Shown: positions 31,554 to 43,736, counted from the first letter of the stretch. The stretch is DNA of 64,000 nt from Scilla litardierei (GCA_030789695.1 CM061134.1:61635334-61699333); one strand, 5' to 3'. Program-made: numbers and translations. Notes: generated from the letters alone by a model not told the origin.

Positions 31554-31851
31554 ATTGGGATTTGCAAGAGATTGGATCCCAATTGGTAGGAAGCCCTAGA
31601 AATTCGATTTAGATTTACGATTGGAATTTTCTAGAATTGGTTTGCAAGAGATTGGGCCAAGGCTAGGGTTTTCAATCGTAATTCTATACTCATACCCGTT
31701 TGCAAGAGATTGGACGGGTAGGAACTATCTCAACCTAGGTCGTAGCTCGAGTTTGCACGAGAGTGGGCTCGAGATGCGGTTGAACGATGATGTTGATCCT
31801 AATGCTAGCGGCTTAGGTTAGGGTTTGCAAGAGATTGGGCCCTAACCTAGG
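31554..31851 (+). ncRNA. Predicted series of five GAGA-tipped hairpins (gypsy 3, 5' LTR)
   Basis: Hairpins at 31554-31583, 31631-31666, 31693-31720, 31746-31773 and 31812-31851. Each has a variable outer stem (8, about 8, 7, 6 and 11-12 pairs), a closing T-A or T-G pair, an internal loop of TTG opposite G, an inner stem CAA-TTG (CAC-GTG in the fourth) and a GAGA tetraloop of the GNRA type. Stem sequences differ from hairpin to hairpin but the core does not. The series lies in the downstream part of the LTR, so it should be in the transcript. Predicted by eye. Confidence 0.6.
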
Positions 31852-32252
31852 TTTGCTATAGACTGGCAATAGCGAGAGAGCGTGAGCTTGGTTCCACATT
31901 TAGTTGCGACTAGTTCATCTAAAATTCAAGTCTAGCAATGATTTAACCTACGAATCACAATGATGAGATATGGTTCGTAGCGGGGATTCCCTATCCATAG
32001 GCACTTTATTCCATTGATATTTCTATAATTATACGAACGATTGTGACAACTTTACCCCGTATTATTCTTGACCATTCCGATAGCTAGGTGATTAGAACGA
32101 GACACTGTCACAGTCCCTCCCTGAGGTCGATACCCGCTCGTCACTTCGCCGTGCGCTTGCGGTAAGACTACAATCATTCTCTGGGTGTATATCCGGGGCC
32201 GACCAAGTTTTCGGTTGTGCTCTTGGGTTGCGTTCCGGTGCGATCAAGTTTT

Positions 32253-32270
32253 TGGCGCCGTTGCCGGGGA
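32253..32270 (+). other. Gypsy 3 primer-binding site (tRNA-Asp)
   Basis: TGGCGCCGTTGCCGGGGA, an exact complement of the plant tRNA-Asp 3' end, 6 nt after the LTR. Confidence 0.9.
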
Positions 32271-32383
32271 GGCAATAGTGTTTTATTCTTTTTACTTAGT
32301 ATTTTCCTTTTTGTTCCATTATTTTTTTTCTTTTTACTCCTTATTCGTGCTAATATTTCCTTTGAAACTCTATTTTCCCTTGC

Positions 32384-34705
32384 ATGTACACGAGATCTAC
32401 GGCGAACCCCGAAGAAATATTATTTGATCCGGAGATCGAGCGTACCGTGCGGAGGATTAGAGCCGAGAGAAGGCATGCTACGGAGGACGGTTGTATGAAC
32501 CGTACGGAGACACCGGAGGAGCTAGCCGCACGAATGGCGAGGATCATATCCATTAGAGATAGGCTTCGGCCTAAGACATCTTCCACCACATCATCCATCG
32601 CCATGCCAGAACTAGCGACGGACAAGAATTTTGAGCTGAAGACAGGATTGGTGGTATTGATGCAACAAGACCTGTTTCATGGGAATGCCCATGAGAATCC
32701 GCATTACCACATCCAACTTTTCTTGTCCAAGTGCACCACTTTCCAAATGCCGGGCGTCTCCGTTGATGCAATTCGACTGCGACTCTTCCCCTTCACACTC
32801 AAGGGTAAAGCCTTATATTGGTTGAGGACGCAAGCGGAAGGAACATTCACCACTTGGGATGAGTTGGCAAGCGCCTTCGTCGACAAATTTTACCCTCCTT
32901 CCAAGACGGTGAAGATACGGAGTGCTCTCATGTCCTTTAAGTAAGGACCGCAAGAAACCCTCTATGAAGCATGTGAGCGCTTCAAGGACTTACAACACCC
33001 ATGCCCCCATCATAGTATAGAAGATTGGGAGCTTGTCCACAGTTTCTACAATGGACTCCAACCGGGAACAAAACAAATTATCGACGCTACCGCTAATGGA
33101 GCCATATTGTCAAAGACCCCGGATGAAGCTACGTCCTTGTTGGAAGAAATGGCCTCCAATAACCAACAATGGGGGGATGAGCGAGGACATTCTTCGTCCT
33201 CTTTGAAGCCCACTAGTATATATGAGGCCAAGGCCGTGGCAGAGCTTTCAACTAAATTTGACTCTCTCCACAAAGTGGTGGAGAGATTGGAGAAATACAT
33301 CACCGAACCACATGGAGCACCCTCTACATCTACGCCTACAAGCAATATGAGCGATTGGCAAGACCAATCTCAAGCCATGTATGTAGGAGGGGACAATGGA
33401 GAAGGAGCTTTGGAGCAAGTACAATATGTCGCGGGGAATTCCGGATATTGGGCCAACCCGGCCGCTAGAAACCATCCGGGCTTTTCATATGCAAACAATG
33501 ATGGTGCTTTGAACCCGCCGCCACAACAACTTCCTCAAGCTCGGCCTCCACCACAACAACCTCAATATCAACCGAGGGGGCCACCGCAACAAAATTAACC
33601 GTCGAGGCAACAAGTGGGACCATATAGACCCACCGGGTACAACCAAGGTTGGAGAGCTCCCAACCCACCTCAAGCTCAACCACGATCGGACCACGAAGCT
33701 AGGGTGGAAGAGTTTATGGTGGAGCAACGGAAGATAAATGCCAAATTGATGGCGGGGCAAGAGTCACTAAGTACCGTCGTCGCTCAACTTGCGGAGCAAC
33801 TTGCGTTGCTTAATAAGAACGCCCAACAATTACCGGCTCAACCTGAGCCTAATTCACGGAGCAACACCGGACACATCAATGCAGTGGTCGCGGTTACTAC
33901 AAGGGGCGGGAAGGATACCACTCCCGCTATGACCCAAAGCAAGCAACCCGTGGTGGAAATTTTGGAAGAGAAGGAGACGGCAATTGAAGAAGAGAACCGA
34001 AAGGAGCCAATTGAAGGGGGAAATTCTAAAGTGGTGGAGCCACTTGATGAGCGCCGCTACATGCCACCGGTGCCGTTTCCACAACGGCTAGCTAGAGCCA
34101 AGATGGAGAAAAGGCTAGCCAAGTTCCTAGAATACTTGAGGGGAGTAAGCCTCAATATTCCTTTCTTAGATGCAATTGTTGAGATCCCGACTTACGCGAA
34201 GTTCTTGAAGGACTTGATTTCGGGAAAGAAAAGGAAGGAAAAAATCATGCTTGCGGAGCAAGGAACTTGGTTTGCACGGAAGGAGAAGGAGCCGGCGAAA
34301 TTGAAAGATCCCAGGAGTTTCCGCATCCCTTGCACACTAGGAGGCGTCCCTTTGCAAAAAGCTCTAGTTCACTTGGGTGCTAGTGTGAGCCTTATGCCCC
34401 TTAGTATGTTTCGGAGATTGAACACGGGCACCGACTTGAAGCCGACCGACATGAGGATTCAACTTGCGGACGGTCGGATAACTAGGCCGGTAGGGATCGC
34501 AGAGAATATTCCACTCCAAGTGCCGGGAGGTATATGCTTGCCTTGTGATTTTTTCATAATGGACATCAAGGAAGAGGGCGACACTTCGCTCATACTTGGA
34601 CGCCCGTTCCTCGCAACCGCCGACGTTATCGTCGATGTGCGTGAAGGAACTCTATCCTTAAATGTCGGCAACATAGAAGTCGAGCTTCACATACCCGGGC
34701 CATGA
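32384..34705 (+). pseudogene. Gypsy 3 gag-protease ORF with two nonsense mutations
   Basis: One frame spans 774 codons from ATG 32384 to TGA 34703-34705. It is interrupted by TAA at 32942-32944 and 33596-33598, both compatible with CAA-to-TAA transitions. The first part is an Athila-type gag (LRLFPFTLKGKALYWL, TTWDELASAFVDKFYPPSKT, LYEACERFKDLQHPCPHH, ATANGAILSKTPDEATSLLE). A Gln/Pro-rich linker follows. The retroviral-like protease reads VHLGASVSLMPLSMF, where the catalytic Asp of the usual D-L-G-A-S is His (CAC at 34370-34372). LGRPFLATADVIVDVREG marks the protease end. Structural protein and protease are both dead. Confidence 0.85.
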
Positions 34706-35145
34706 AACATATGCCATATAACGAGGAGTTAGATTATGTGGATCTCCTTGATGAAGTGATTGAAGAAGCAATCCCCTACTCGATTGGTGCTCTCCATGCC
34801 GATGGCTTCGAAGAAGGCCAAGCTTCGGGGGAAGAAGAGAAATTGGAGGACCCTCCAAATAGTTCCAAGGATGGTGATGAAGGCGACGCTGATGTCGCGA
34901 GAATACGAGAGCTTTGCAAGCTCTCAAAGGGCAAGAATCTGAAGAAAGCTCCACCGAACGGAAGATCGGTGTCTCCGGCCAAGAAGAAGGTAGAAACAAG
35001 CTCTAGCTTGGGGGACTTATCTCCCAACGTTTCCCATGATGAGGAGGCACCGAGGAAGACCGATGAACATCAAGATCCAAATCCGAGCGGCCTTCCCGGA
35101 AAGTTTGATGGGGGCATCTCATATGCGCCCAACATCGCGAGCTAA
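34702..35145 (+). pseudogene. Gypsy 3 residual pol N-terminal segment
   Basis: A 147-codon ORF whose ATG overlaps the gag-protease stop (ATGA). It starts MKHMPYNEELDYVDLLDEV, like the acidic linker that precedes RT in Athila pol, and then becomes Lys/Glu/Ser-rich with no RT motif. Just downstream (35160-35210) the sequence resembles the sequence that normally follows the pol end in Athila elements (GGTCAAGCTCACGACC). RT, RNase H and integrase therefore appear deleted. The overlap probably reflects a 1-nt indel in an originally continuous frame. Confidence 0.55.
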
Positions 35146-36216
35146 ACGAATATCTTGAGGGGTCAAGCTCACGACCTTAAACGAGCACTTGTCAGGAGGA
35201 AACCCGACGGTTTTTGCATTATTTTTATTTGGTTTTCATTTTTGGTTTAGACTTTTATTAGTTTTTAGAGTCTTTTTGCCCATGAAAATCGTGATAACGT
35301 GTACTATTTTTCATGACAGGAGAAGGAGAAAGGGAGATCAACCATATGGATGATGATAGAGGCAAGGAAGAGCACTCCAGGAATGCATTCAGGCCTTAGG
35401 AGGAGGAAGAAACAGACTGGAGGAAGAAAAACAGAGACCAGAGCAAAAACGGAGAGCCGATGCAGAAAACAGCACGTCACTCGACCGAGTAGCTTATGCC
35501 ACTCGGCCGAGCAAAGGCTCGGCCGAGTGGAGCACCAAACAGGGAAGTTTCTGCAGACCCACTCTCTGTCAATTTCTGTAAGTTTTAGTTCTAATTTCCA
35601 CTCGGTCGAGTGACTTGTCACTCGACCGAGTGGAACAGATACCCTCCTAGCCTAAAAATTGCCGAGTGGCAGAGCCACTCGGCAGAGCGGAGTTTCTCCC
35701 TTCGGCTGAGTGAGCCAAAGCCACTCGGCCGAATCGTAAGTGGGAACGAGATTTTTCGAAAATTTTTGGTTTACGCACTCGACCGAGTCGTAACATTTTC
35801 TATATAAGCTCGAAGGCGGGCGCGAATTTCTAAAAAACCAAAATCTCCTCATTTTCACCCGAGCCCTCAGCCACTTCACCGTCCCCTATCGCCTTGGTTT
35901 TCCCCAAAAACCCATTTTCTCCTTGTTTTTCTTGATCCGTACGCCCTTTGAGCCCCTAACTCAAATTAAATTTCATATCTATCTATTATCCCCTATCTCC
36001 CCCATGCGTATTGAATATTATTCGCTGATTTGTTCGTTTGATTTGCAGGCTATCTTGGGGGAGCTTCGGGGAGCTTTTGGACGCGCTTTTAGCTTTGCGA
36101 CGGAGGCGTCTCTTCGCACGCATCACTTATTGCTCTCGCGGCGTGTTCAGGTAGATTCGTTCCATTATTTAGCACGCCGCAACATTTATTTGTTTGGGAC
36201 ACATCTCGCGGCACAC
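35146..36216 (+). other. Gypsy 3 spacer with internal palindrome array
   Basis: Non-coding spacer between the pol remnant and the extra ORF. It includes the ACTCGGCCGAGT array (35480-35790). A pyrimidine-rich stretch ending TTTGCAG at 36048 could be a splice acceptor for a subgenomic mRNA of the extra ORF (inference). Confidence 0.5.
35480..35790 (+). repeat. Internal ACTCGGCCGAGT palindrome array (gypsy 3)
   Basis: About ten drifting copies (for example ACTCGACCGAGT, ACTCGGCCGAGC and ACTCGGTCGAGT) located outside the LTRs. This mirrors the internal array of copia A. Confidence 0.85.
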
Positions 36217-38196
36217 ATGCCGCCGCGTACTAGGCCGCGCACGCGGGGATCCGCTCCCAAGCGGAGGAGGACCGACGACCCCGGTCCCTCTCACGCTAGG
36301 GAGGCCTCCCCTCCACCTAGTCCACCATCGCCACCACCACCCACACAGCCTATCCCAGCTGATCCTGTCCCTCCACCCGCTCCCGTTGTCGGGCCGATGG
36401 GGATCACGTTTCGAAACGACGCACACCGCGCCAGGTTCGAGCGTATCTGCCATCGCTCGATAGTACCCTCTCGGTTCGCACACTTAGCTGACCTTGACCG
36501 CCTAGGGGTACTCAAGGGGCTTCTCACGTTGTACGACAACGTGGGATGACGTGATTTTCTTGCTGTGTCGGCGGATACTTACATCTGTCCGACACTAGAG
36601 GGCCTGAGCTCGATTGACCGGACCCCTGGAGGATGCACATTCCGCCTGATGGATCGAGAGTGCGAGATCACTCTCGACATGCTTCGTGCATTCTTCTAGT
36701 GGCCTCCTGTCCCTGTCCCCGACCGTGCCTATGCACCCACGCACATCCCACCACCGTCGTTCGACACCTCCACATTCTGGACACGGATCACGGGATCACA
36801 CCTTGGCTTTGACCCTAGTAGGGCCAAGGCCTCAGCCATCCTGCACCCCTGCCTCCGGATTGCACAGCGCCTCATGGCGACTACTTTCTTGGCGAGGTAC
36901 GAGCCTGGGACGATGTTTACGCCTGAGCTCTACATGCTCTACACGATGACTCGCCCTAGAGTTCTGGATAGGGGTAGCGACGACCTGGTCCCCGCCGTCG
37001 AGATCGACATTGCTAGCTGGTTTTTAGACCGCATCATCATTTCAGTGAGCGCTCGCTCACCTATTTGCTGCGGCGGTCTGATCACCCTGCTAGCCCTTAT
37101 GATCGGCGTGGACCTACCTGACGACCTTCGACGAGCCCCGGGCCCCACTGCAATTTCGATAGATGTTATGGCCCGGATGAAGATGCTTCGTCCCCACGGT
37201 CGCAGGCACTGAGTGTGGTTGCACGGTCCCTTTAGTGCTGACTACATGGTTCTTCCGAGCCTCGCTCAGACACACATAGGACCGGCCCACGGGGATTGGA
37301 TTCCAGCGATGGATCTCCTTATCCCCGCTGCATACGTTCTTGAGGTTGAGGATGCTGAGCCTGCACCACCTGCACCACCTGCACCGCCTGTTGACCCCGT
37401 GATCCCTCAGCCAGCGCCTGCACTTTCTGCACCTCCCGACACTTCTGTCCACACTTCTGTCAGTGTCGGGAGCACCTTAGCTGAGTCCACCACCACCACC
37501 ACCACCGCTGAGCCTATATCCGTCGAGCCTATCACTTCTCTTAGCCCCGAGCATCCCACCACTATTTTAGAGACCGACGAGACTTCCTTCACCGCTGCAG
37601 TGGCGGTCCTGACCTCACTTTTGTCCACGGCCACCCCGGCCGTCGGCCCTTCTGACCCCACTGTCGCTATCTTTACCGAGAGTGTCGTGACGTCTGTCCC
37701 CACACATGTGTCACTGACCTCTCCTGCTGCCTCGTCGCCCATTTTACCTTCCACTTCTGTTGCTGCTGCCGCCGCTTCGACCCAGCCTGCGTCCCTGCCT
37801 CGTACAGAGGCCGGGCATCCCTTACCGAGCACAGCACCCCTTCCACACTACCCTGCTGGCCCCATCCTATACGCTTCCCGCCAGAGACAGGCCCGCACAC
37901 CACCTGTTAGACCTGTGCGTCCCTCCGCTCCACCACCCCCTGACTCTCTAGCTCAGGGCCTTCGTGCTCTTGAGGGGGCTGTTAGTGGACTACGAGGCGA
38001 CTTCAAGGCTCTCTCTGCCACGGTCAGTTCTTTGCTGTCCCGCGTCGCCATGCTTCCTGATATTCAGGCTTGCTAGAATCAGATTCTGGCGCGTCTGCCT
38101 CCACTACACCCACCCACCCAGCAGATACCACGACCTCCACCTCCGCCACCACCTCCGCCGCAGGACGGTGATGGTGCAGCCCCACCACCTGCTTAG
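36217..38196 (+). pseudogene. Gypsy 3 extra (env-like/ORF1-type) protein, four nonsense mutations
   Basis: One frame spans 660 codons from ATG 36217 to TAG 38194-38196. It is interrupted by TGA 36547, TAG 36697, TGA 37210 and TAG 38074, each explainable by one C-to-T or G-to-A change. Basic start (MPPRTRPRTRGSAPKRRRTD), a Pro-rich segment, then a globular part (FRNDAHRARFERICHRSIVPSRF, GCTFRLMDRECEITLDMLRAFF, FLARYEPGTMFTPELYMLY). A very long Ala/Pro/Thr/Ser-rich region and a short coiled-coil-like end follow. It matches the layout of the ORF that Athila/Tat elements carry after pol. Role unproven. Confidence 0.75.
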
Positions 38197-40130
38197 GCAC
38201 ACTCTTGATTCCTCTGATATTTTCTGTCGTTTTGCTGCCCATTTGTTCCTGGGCCTGGTGTTTGATTTTTGCCCCCTCCTTCACGTATTATTATTTTGGT
38301 ACCTTTCTGATCATATATTTTTATATCTTTTTGGGAGTGAGGGAGAGACTTTTTGGGGACACTCATATATATATCATCCTGATCTTTGCATGCATCACAT
38401 CCACTCATTCATATTTTACTTCCTTTCTTTTTCCTTTTCTTTTTTCTCATGCATGCATCCTCACCCACCCCACCCCTCACACGTCTCTCAGTGTGCCACA
38501 CTTTGCACATTGAGGACACTGTTCACTTCAGCTTGGGGGAGTGAGTTCTCACACTTTTTCATTTTAGCCACGCTTTCTTTCCACTTTTGCACTTATTTTC
38601 ACCACTTTTTCGTTTTTTATCATGCATCACGTTTTCTTTTCCTCTTTTGAGTATGCCGCATTGTATATAGCTCTATTTTCTTTTATCTTTATTTTTTTCA
38701 TCTTTTGTTAGAGATGATTTTTCTGTGATGATGATGACGTGGTGTTAACTTATTTCTATATGCATGCTGTTTTTGTCACGTCATAGCTTTTGTTTCAGAT
38801 ATCATATGCTATTTCCTGCTTTGCATCTTGAAATAGTAACCCACTCTTTTCCTGTATGAATATGGATGAAATTCTGTTATTAGCTGATGTCTGATGATTC
38901 ATATGTATGCTTTTCATAGTAAACACACCAAGCTTCACGGATTGTCTGCTTATATTTGGAGTACTGCTTTCCTTTCTCATAACACTTCTTATTGCATGAA
39001 TTGTACGCTTCACTTTCAGGTTGATTGAATGTTTGCTAGGGTGATATATCTGGACTAGTTTACTTTTTGAGATTAAACCGAGTAGATTATATTGCTCTGC
39101 TGAAAGTTGTCATGCACGTCCTATAGAGTGAACCGAGCGATATGGTTATTTCTTTCTCCACATATCTTGAGCATCATTTCTCTATTTAAAATTCATTGGT
39201 GAATCCCCCTAGCAAGTCTATTATCGGCATTTCCCCCGCTATTAATTTCCATGCTCCAAACCCCCAAAATCAAAAAAGAAATAAAATATATACTTGTATA
39301 TCCTTCTCTCTTTTGATTTGGGATCGCTTATGTACATATGCTTTGAAAAAAAAAGAAAAAAAACAAACAAAAGAGAAAAATTGAGAAAAAGAAATGAAAA
39401 GAGAAAAGAAGTTCATAACGATCCCATCTCATACTCTTTCTCTCATTCTTCCCTCTTTGTTTTATTTTTACTTTTTTGGAGCTTCAAAAGAAATGGGGAA
39501 AGTACATATTGATTTGTTTATGCCACCACGCTTATGTATAAGCTTGGGGGAGAGGATCCAATGACGTGTGAGAGAGTGGCTACTTGACGGTGCATGACAA
39601 CCTAGGCTAAGTAATCTTCTATACTCGGTGAGATTGCTAAAGTTTCACGAAATCCAGAAAATCGACACTTAGCATTCATTTCATGAAAACCATGCTTTTC
39701 TATTCTTGCTATTCCATATCGTGTGATATCTCTTATACTCCTTATAGAAAGCATTCAAGTGAAAAGTGTGTGATCTATGGTTATGCATACCGCTTTAGAT
39801 GCTTCAGACGATGCTAATCCTAGAATGATTCCATATTTCATGCTATATTGATATTTTGGGGTTATCTATTTCGAATGCATCAATTATACCATGATATCAA
39901 AATAAAAGTCTTTGACGTGTGTTTTATGTTCTGAGTATGCTATATGAGTAAGCGGAACCCACGTCCTGAGAAAAATGATCTAGCACCCCCCTTCTTCGCT
40001 TTCTATTCTATTTTTATTTTTTGTTTTTGTTTTTATTTTCATTTCTTTTATTTTTCCCTCTTTTCCATCATTTTGCCCGTCGGGCTCGCTTTTTACTCAT
40101 CTTCCTCGAGGACGAGTAAGAGGTAAGCTT
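38197..40130 (+). other. Gypsy 3 3' non-coding region with repeated PPT-like boxes
   Basis: AGCTTGGGGGAG-like boxes occur near 38530 and 39541, and the true PPT is at 40131. Typical of Athila 3' regions. AT-rich with homopolymer runs. Short ORFs are not supported. Confidence 0.7.
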
Positions 40131-40139
40131 GGGGGATTT
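40131..40139 (+). other. Gypsy 3 polypurine tract
   Basis: GGGGGATTT, preceded by TAAGCTT, directly before the 3' LTR. Confidence 0.85.
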
Positions 40140-41984
40140 TGATCGCTCCGTATTTTACACCCTTTTTCTGCAAGTTTGCATGCCACTTTGATCGCTCATA
40201 TCACGTTTTTTCATGATTATTCGACAATATTGCGATGCTTTTCACGATTTCTTGTTTTTGTCGTATTTCAGGAGATATGGAGCGATTCGGAGTGATTTTG
40301 AGATCAAGAGGATTTGCACCCACTCCGGAGTGTCACCCGAAGCTCTTTTGAGGGTTATTCGGCGATGGAAGACAAGTGGGAGAAGAAAGAACGTCATAGG
40401 AGCGACGAGGAAGCGAAAAGACGAAGATTGGGCCTTTGCAGCATCTCACTCGGCCGAGTGAACCACCCACTCGGCCGAGCAAGAAGACCACTCGGCCGAC
40501 CGGACCGGACACGCATCAACTGAAGAAAATAGGCGTGCACTCGGTCGAGTGACGATAGTCCACTCGGCCGAGCATGGAAGTCTACTCGCCCGAGTGGCAC
40601 GAGAACAGATGCTTCGAAAACGACCGACTTACTGTTATTTTACAGGCTTTTCAGAGCTCCAACTCGGCCGAGCCAGAATTGCCCCTCGGCCGAGTGAGTA
40701 AATCTACTCGGTCGAGTCACCTTCCGAAGACAGACCCCCAAAATCCCGAACTTACTGTTAATGTACAGGGTTTGTCACTCGGCCGAGTGACACTTGTCAC
40801 TCGGCCGAGTGAGCCGCCCCGCCTGTAGCGTAAACTGTGATTTTTGAGTTACGCAGGGGCATTTTTGTCACGAATTTCTGGGCGATTTTGAGGGGTATTT
40901 AAACCCAGTTTTTGCCCTAGTTAGAGAGAGCTTTTTGATACTTTTTGCAGCCTTTTTAGATAGCTTTTTAGGGAATTAGATTTAGGGCTTTTTGGAGATT
41001 AGAAAGGAGATTTTTGTTGGATGCTATTGGGTTCTTATTGGTTTGTCTCTTTTCTCATTAAAAACTCCATTTTTGTTATTGATTTCTCTATTGCAATGAT
41101 TTGTGCTGAATTTTCTATTGAATTTCTTATGAATTGCATGATGAATAGTGAGTAGTTCTATTGCCCTAGGGCATATGGATGAACCCTATGAACCCTATTT
41201 CTAATTTGTGATGAATTGGTGAAATTGTTGCTAGAATTGATTAGGGTTAGGTTGGGATTGATAAATTACGGATAGCTAGGGATTCATATTGATTGGGATT
41301 TGCAAGAGATTGGATCCCAATTGGTAGGAAGCCCTAGAAATTCGATTTTGATTTACGATTGGAATTTTCTAGAATTGGTTTGCAAGAGATTGGGCCAAGG
41401 CTAGGGTTTTCAATCGTAATTCTATACTCATACCCGTTTGCAAGAGATTGGACGGGTAGGAACTATCTCAACCTAGGTCGTAGCTCGAGTTTGCACGAGA
41501 GTGGGCTCGAGATGCGGTTGAACGATGATGTTGATCCTAATGCTAGCGGCTTAGGTTAGGGTTTGCAAGAGATTGGGCCCTAACCTAGGTTTGCTATAGA
41601 CCGGTAATAGCGCGAGAGCATGAGCTTGGTTCCACATTTAGTTGCGACTAGTTCATCTAAAATTCCAGTCTATCAATGATTTAACCTACGAATCACAACG
41701 ATGAGATATGGTTCGTAGCGGGGATTCCCTATCCCTAGGCACTTTATTCCATTGATATTTCTATAATTATACGAACGATTGTGACAACTTTACTCCGTAT
41801 TATTCTTGACCATTCCGATAGCTAGGTGATTAGAACGAGACACTGTCACAGTCCCTCCCTGAGTTCGATACCTGCTCGCCACTTCGCTGTGCGTTTGCGG
41901 TAAGACTACAATCGTTCTCCGGGTGTATATCCGGGGCCAACCAAGTTTTCGGTTGTGCTCTTGGGTTGCGTTCCGGTGCGATCA
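40140..41984 (+). repeat. Gypsy 3 3' LTR
   Basis: Direct repeat of 30403-32246 with few differences. Palindrome array at 40445-40815. Hairpin series at about 41292-41589, with the same stems and GAGA tips. Confidence 0.92.
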
Positions 41985-43736
41985 GTAGGTTTGCTATCAA
42001 TAGTGTTTTTGACACCACTTGTGGATGCACCTGAGGATGGCCTCACAAAATCTATAGTTACACCACTATAGGAGGTGCGAGATTTGGATGAATTTGCTTC
42101 CACAAAACTTAGTCCAACATGATGTGTGGCCAGAAATTGGTTTGCGAGCAATTCATCCAATTGTCCTTTCCCTTTGTTAACTCTCTTAACTCGGGAGGAC
42201 ATGAGCTTATATTTCTCCTTAAGAGAAGAAATATTGGTATCCAAGGTGGATACCCGTGTTTTGAGCTCGTGCACTTGGGTTTTAAGAGAATCATTCTCTA
42301 TACCCAATTGTGTGTTTTGTGAAGCTAGATCAATACTATCCTTAGGATACATTTGATCTAGTTGAGATTTAAGGGAATTCACCTCATTTTTCAAGATGTC
42401 ATTTTGAGAAACCGAGGTGGCTTTCTCAAGTGTAAGTGTATCAACAATGGTGTCATTGTTGATAATGCATGGCATGTATGATTTGCTAACATTTGATTTC
42501 TTTAAACTAATATATCTAAGCATAAGAGATTGATACTTAGAAAATAATTTTTCGTTAGCAATACGAAGTTCATCCATGGTTACCTCGGGTTCATCGATGT
42601 CATTATTACTCTCATTGGAGGGTGGATCTTCTCGGGCCATGAAACACATATGGGCACTCTCACCCTTCTCATCCTCGGATTCGCTTGAGGAATCTTCGCT
42701 TAAATCATCGAACGTCCCGACAAGGCCTTTCTTTTTATCCTTCTTGTATTTGTCGGACTTGTGGTACTTTGGAGCTTTCTATTTTTCTTTGTTTCTAAGC
42801 TTTTTGCAATCCTTCTTGATGTGCCCTGACTTGTTACACTTAAAACAAAGAGATGAAGTATTGTTAGTGGAATCAAATGTATTCTTGGAAGGAAATTTTT
42901 CTTTGTGAAAGAAGCGTTGAAATTTCTTCGCCATTTGTGCCATTTCTTCCAAGTTCATCTCGTTCTCTGATTCTTCACTATCGGATGATGAAGAAGTATC
43001 TTTGAATGCTAACGCTTTCTTCTTGGCCTCCGTTGGGTTTATCATTGCTCGAATCTTCAATCGGTTCTCCCTTCTTACTTCGTAAGTCATGAGAGTACCG
43101 ATGAGATTTACCACGTTGTAGTTCTTCATGTCGTTGACCTCCTCAATGGCGATTGCTCTGCTTTCCCATTTCGAGGTCATTTCCATAATAATCTTTCTCA
43201 CCTTCTCTTCTTGGGTGTAGACTTGTCCAAGTGCTTCAAGTTCATTGGTGATGTCGGTGAAACGTCCGTACATCGTTGCCATGCTATCATTATCCTGCAT
43301 ATGAAACATATCGAAGTTTTGTATTGCAACATATAGTTTAGATAACTTTACCTTGTTCGTTCCCTCATGGGTAACGATTAGATGGTTCCAAATTTGATAT
43401 GCACTCTTACATGTGCATATCTTATTGAGCTCATCTGGATCCAACGCACAATGAAGAGCGTTCATTGCCTTGGCGTTGTTCACTTTGGTGGACTTCTCGG
43501 AGGGAGTCCATTTGTCAAAATCCTCTTCGGAGAGTTCAACATATTCCTTGTGGAGGGTTCTCCAAAGAAGAACTCCTAAGAAACGTCTCCATCCGGTATT
43601 TCCAATAGCCGAAATTCGTGCCATTGAAACACGTAGGACGTACTGTTGATTGTCCTTCGAAGACGGTAGACGCACCATCACGGTCGTGATTGTTGTACGA
43701 ATTCGGTGGAGGAACGTTGTTATTGTTGGATGCCAT
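41985..43736 (-). pseudogene. Copia A gag (decayed)
   Basis: The start MASNNNNVPPPNSYNNHDRDG is at 43736 on the minus strand, 15 nt from the PBS. It contains CFNGTNFGYWKYRMETFL, then a frameshift near 43590. From 43681 the next frame carries the copia gag domain (NAKAMNALHCALDPDELNKI, IWNHLIVTHEGTNKVK, MYGRFTDITNELEALG) and one zinc knuckle CFKCNKSGHIKKDC (about 42810-42851). A TAG at 42779-42781 follows. The same frame continues with an acidic segment and a long coiled-coil (LKNEVNSLKSQLDQM, NDSLKTQVHELKTRVSTLD) to the gypsy 3 junction. A long coiled-coil gag extension is a Sirevirus feature. Confidence 0.85.

Larger units (their letters stand above)
30403..32246 (+). repeat. Gypsy 3 5' LTR
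   Basis: TGATCACTCCG to GTGCGATCA. Contains the palindrome array (30711-31080) and the hairpin series (31554-31851). Nearly identical to 40140-41984. Confidence 0.92.
30403..41984 (+). mobile_element. Gypsy 3: Athila-like LTR element, pol-deleted
   Basis: LTRs at 30403-32246 and 40140-41984 (about 1.84 kb) start TGATC and end GATCA. Perfect target duplication GTAGG at 30398-30402 and 41985-41989. tRNA-Asp PBS and GGGGGATTT PPT. The interior of 7.9 kb has a gag-protease ORF, a short pol remnant without RT or integrase, an internal palindrome array, and a long extra ORF, all with premature stops. The Athila/Tat assignment rests on the PBS, the gag/protease motif and the extra ORF. It interrupts the copia A gag-pol. 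Confidence 0.92.

Noticed and set aside
37964..38650. 228-codon plus-strand ORF with hydrophobic tail
   Set aside because: The first part is an alternative frame of the gypsy 3 extra ORF and the rest is T-rich 3' non-coding DNA.
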